Source: Candidatus Zixiibacteriota bacterium (lineage in GTDB: Bacteria > Zixibacteria > MSB-5A5 > GN15 > PGXB01). Taken from it: 64,000 nt of DNA. The notes below the pieces were generated by a model. The model had not been told where the DNA came from, made no database searches, and worked only from the letters and a program-made list of their open reading frames with translations. Below are positions 63,098-64,000 of this stretch, piece after piece. The stretch's first letter is position 1, and each line of letters opens with the position of its first letter. The position numbers were made by a program, and so were the translations under genes. The DNA lies in NCBI GenBank assembly GCA_016933695.1, contig JAFGAL010000001.1, positions 248,001-312,000 of the forward strand, given 5' to 3'.

Positions 63098-64000
63098 ATG
63101 CGATTGGTAATGTTTTTCAGTATCGGCATGATTATGACGGTAACCGTCTTCGGCGGCATCCTTCCGCCGGCTTCGCCAAGTGATAACGACAAATCCGATC
63201 CGGGATTCAACGGTGGCGCTGTTATCGACTTCGCCTATCATACCAATTGTATCTGGGCAGCCGGGAACGGTGTCAATGAAACCTGCGATCTCGGGGGCTC
63301 CTGGGTCTATCATGATTCCGATAATACCGATGGCGTGGTCGGCAATTACCTGTCGGCCATTTACACCGATGGGGCGCGCCTCTGGATTGGCAGTAATCAC
63401 ATGGAAAGCGATCAACTGTTTTCCGATGGCCTGTCGTACACCGATGACGCCGGTTCCAGCTGGCAACAGGTGGATTTTGGCCCGACCGGACACGACATCC
63501 CCAATCTGATCGGCGTGAATTACACGATCTACGACATTGCCGGTCATGACGACCAGTCCGCGGGCGCGAACTGGATCTTTATCGCGGCATATGCCGGCGG
63601 GTTTGTCGGAACCAACGATGGCGGTCAAAACTGGAAGCGGCTATTTCCCACTCCGGATGATTCCGTGGATTATGTCGACAATCCCGTTCCCTCCCTGCGC
63701 AACCGATATTTCGCCTGTGCCGCCGATATCTCCCACGGTGATTCTCTGTTCGTATGGACCGGAACCGCCGGCGGCATTTTTCAATACATCTTTGCCGACA
63801 ATGACATTTCTCCCGATACCGTGCTGGAACATGTCGCACCGACCATCCCCGGAAATTATATCTATGCCATCGGCATTCACTATCAGCCGTCCGGCCCTGC
63901 CGATGTCTGGGTATCATGCCGTCCGGTCGATGCCGGTGAAACGACTGCCATTATCAAAGGCGAATTCGTGGGAGACCAGATTTCATGGACCACTCAATAC
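63098..64000 (+). CDS. Secreted Asp-box (BNR-like) propeller protein, partial
   Basis: 301 codons are visible before the window ends. A signal peptide (about 1-25) leads into a beta-rich region with Asp-box repeats, DDAGSSWQQVDF and NDGGQNWKRLF, spaced as in sialidase/sortilin-type propellers. AGGGAGG precedes ATG 63098. It is secreted or surface-exposed. The missing C-terminus may carry a sorting or dockerin domain like the subtilase, which cannot be seen here. No glycosidase catalytic residues can be assigned. Confidence 0.8.
   Translation, partial: MRLVMFFSIGMIMTVTVFGGILPPASPSDNDKSDPGFNGGAVIDFAYHTNCIWAAGNGVNETCDLGGSWVYHDSDNTDGVVGNYLSAIYTDGARLWIGSNHMESDQLFSDGLSYTDDAGSSWQQVDFGPTGHDIPNLIGVNYTIYDIAGHDDQSAGANWIFIAAYAGGFVGTNDGGQNWKRLFPTPDDSVDYVDNPVPSLRNRYFACAADISHGDSLFVWTGTAGGIFQYIFADNDISPDTVLEHVAPTIPGNYIYAIGIHYQPSGPADVWVSCRPVDAGETTAIIKGEFVGDQISWTTQY

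Overview
This is a roughly 55% GC bacterial chromosome segment with dense, operonic gene organisation. I see no rRNA, tRNA, CRISPR array, phage or transposase gene. The mix of genes (a secreted subtilase ending in a type I dockerin, Asp-box and propeller secreted proteins, DUF2723, DUF4332, DUF4388 and DUF5752 proteins, a flavodiiron protein and many PAS kinases) suggests an uncultured Gram-negative of the FCB group, most like candidate phylum Zixibacteria. That placement is inferred from gene content, not from a marker gene.

Layout. 1-2.6 kb: a truncated PEP/pyruvate-binding (PPDK-N) protein and a glutamate dehydrogenase whose leader carries a probable transcription attenuator. 2.8-6.1 kb: a PhoB-like regulator diverging from a CBS protein plus SLC13 transporter operon. 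6.1-13.7 kb: a DJ-1/propeller lipoprotein, an isochorismatase-type hydrolase, a DUF4332 protein, oligoendopeptidase F, a small-multidrug-export-type membrane protein and a flavodiiron protein, with REP-like hairpins between genes. 13.9-19.0 kb: a PAS-rich HisKA_2 histidine kinase followed by a receiver-PAS-LuxR regulator. 19.6-26.0 kb: an operon of a PEP-synthase-like ATP/phosphohistidine protein lacking the PEP/pyruvate barrel, a Cache-type sensor kinase, a short NtrC-like regulator and a UPF0104 membrane protein. 26.1-30.4 kb: a trehalose operon (DUF5752, TreT-like GT4, trehalose-6-phosphate phosphatase, trehalose-6-phosphate synthase). 30.4-33.3 kb: a class III aminotransferase and an AT-rich, apparently leaderless pentapeptide-repeat membrane protein.

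33.5-43.5 kb is a minus-strand run: MgtC/DUF4010 membrane protein, DUF2723 protein, diaminopropionate ammonia-lyase-like enzyme, SDR reductase, Lnt-like nitrilase-fold membrane protein, CoA-transferase and metallophosphoesterase. A cysteine-desulfurase-family enzyme sits at 43.7-44.9 kb. 45.0-50.7 kb is the most interesting part: a minus-strand operon encoding an ECF-type sigma factor, a small protein with an anti-sigma-like N-terminus, a TPR-CHAT caspase-like protease with an intact His/Cys pair, and a secreted subtilase with a dockerin. 51.0-53.4 kb encodes a probable c-di-GMP receptor (MshEN motif plus degenerate receiver plus DUF4388) followed by an HD-GYP phosphodiesterase. 53.5-62.8 kb holds a hybrid PAS kinase, an M16 peptidase pair (catalytic plus non-catalytic lipoprotein), a MacB/FtsX-like permease without its ATPase and a sugar-phosphate isomerase-like protein. 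The window ends inside a secreted Asp-box propeller protein with a strong promoter and a structured leader.

Themes are signal transduction (four histidine kinases, three with partner or attached receivers, plus c-di-GMP), regulated proteolysis (CHAT, S8, M16, M3 families), compatible-solute synthesis and envelope export. Start sites were moved from the longest frame wherever a Shine-Dalgarno or promoter decided the matter; these choices are given per gene.
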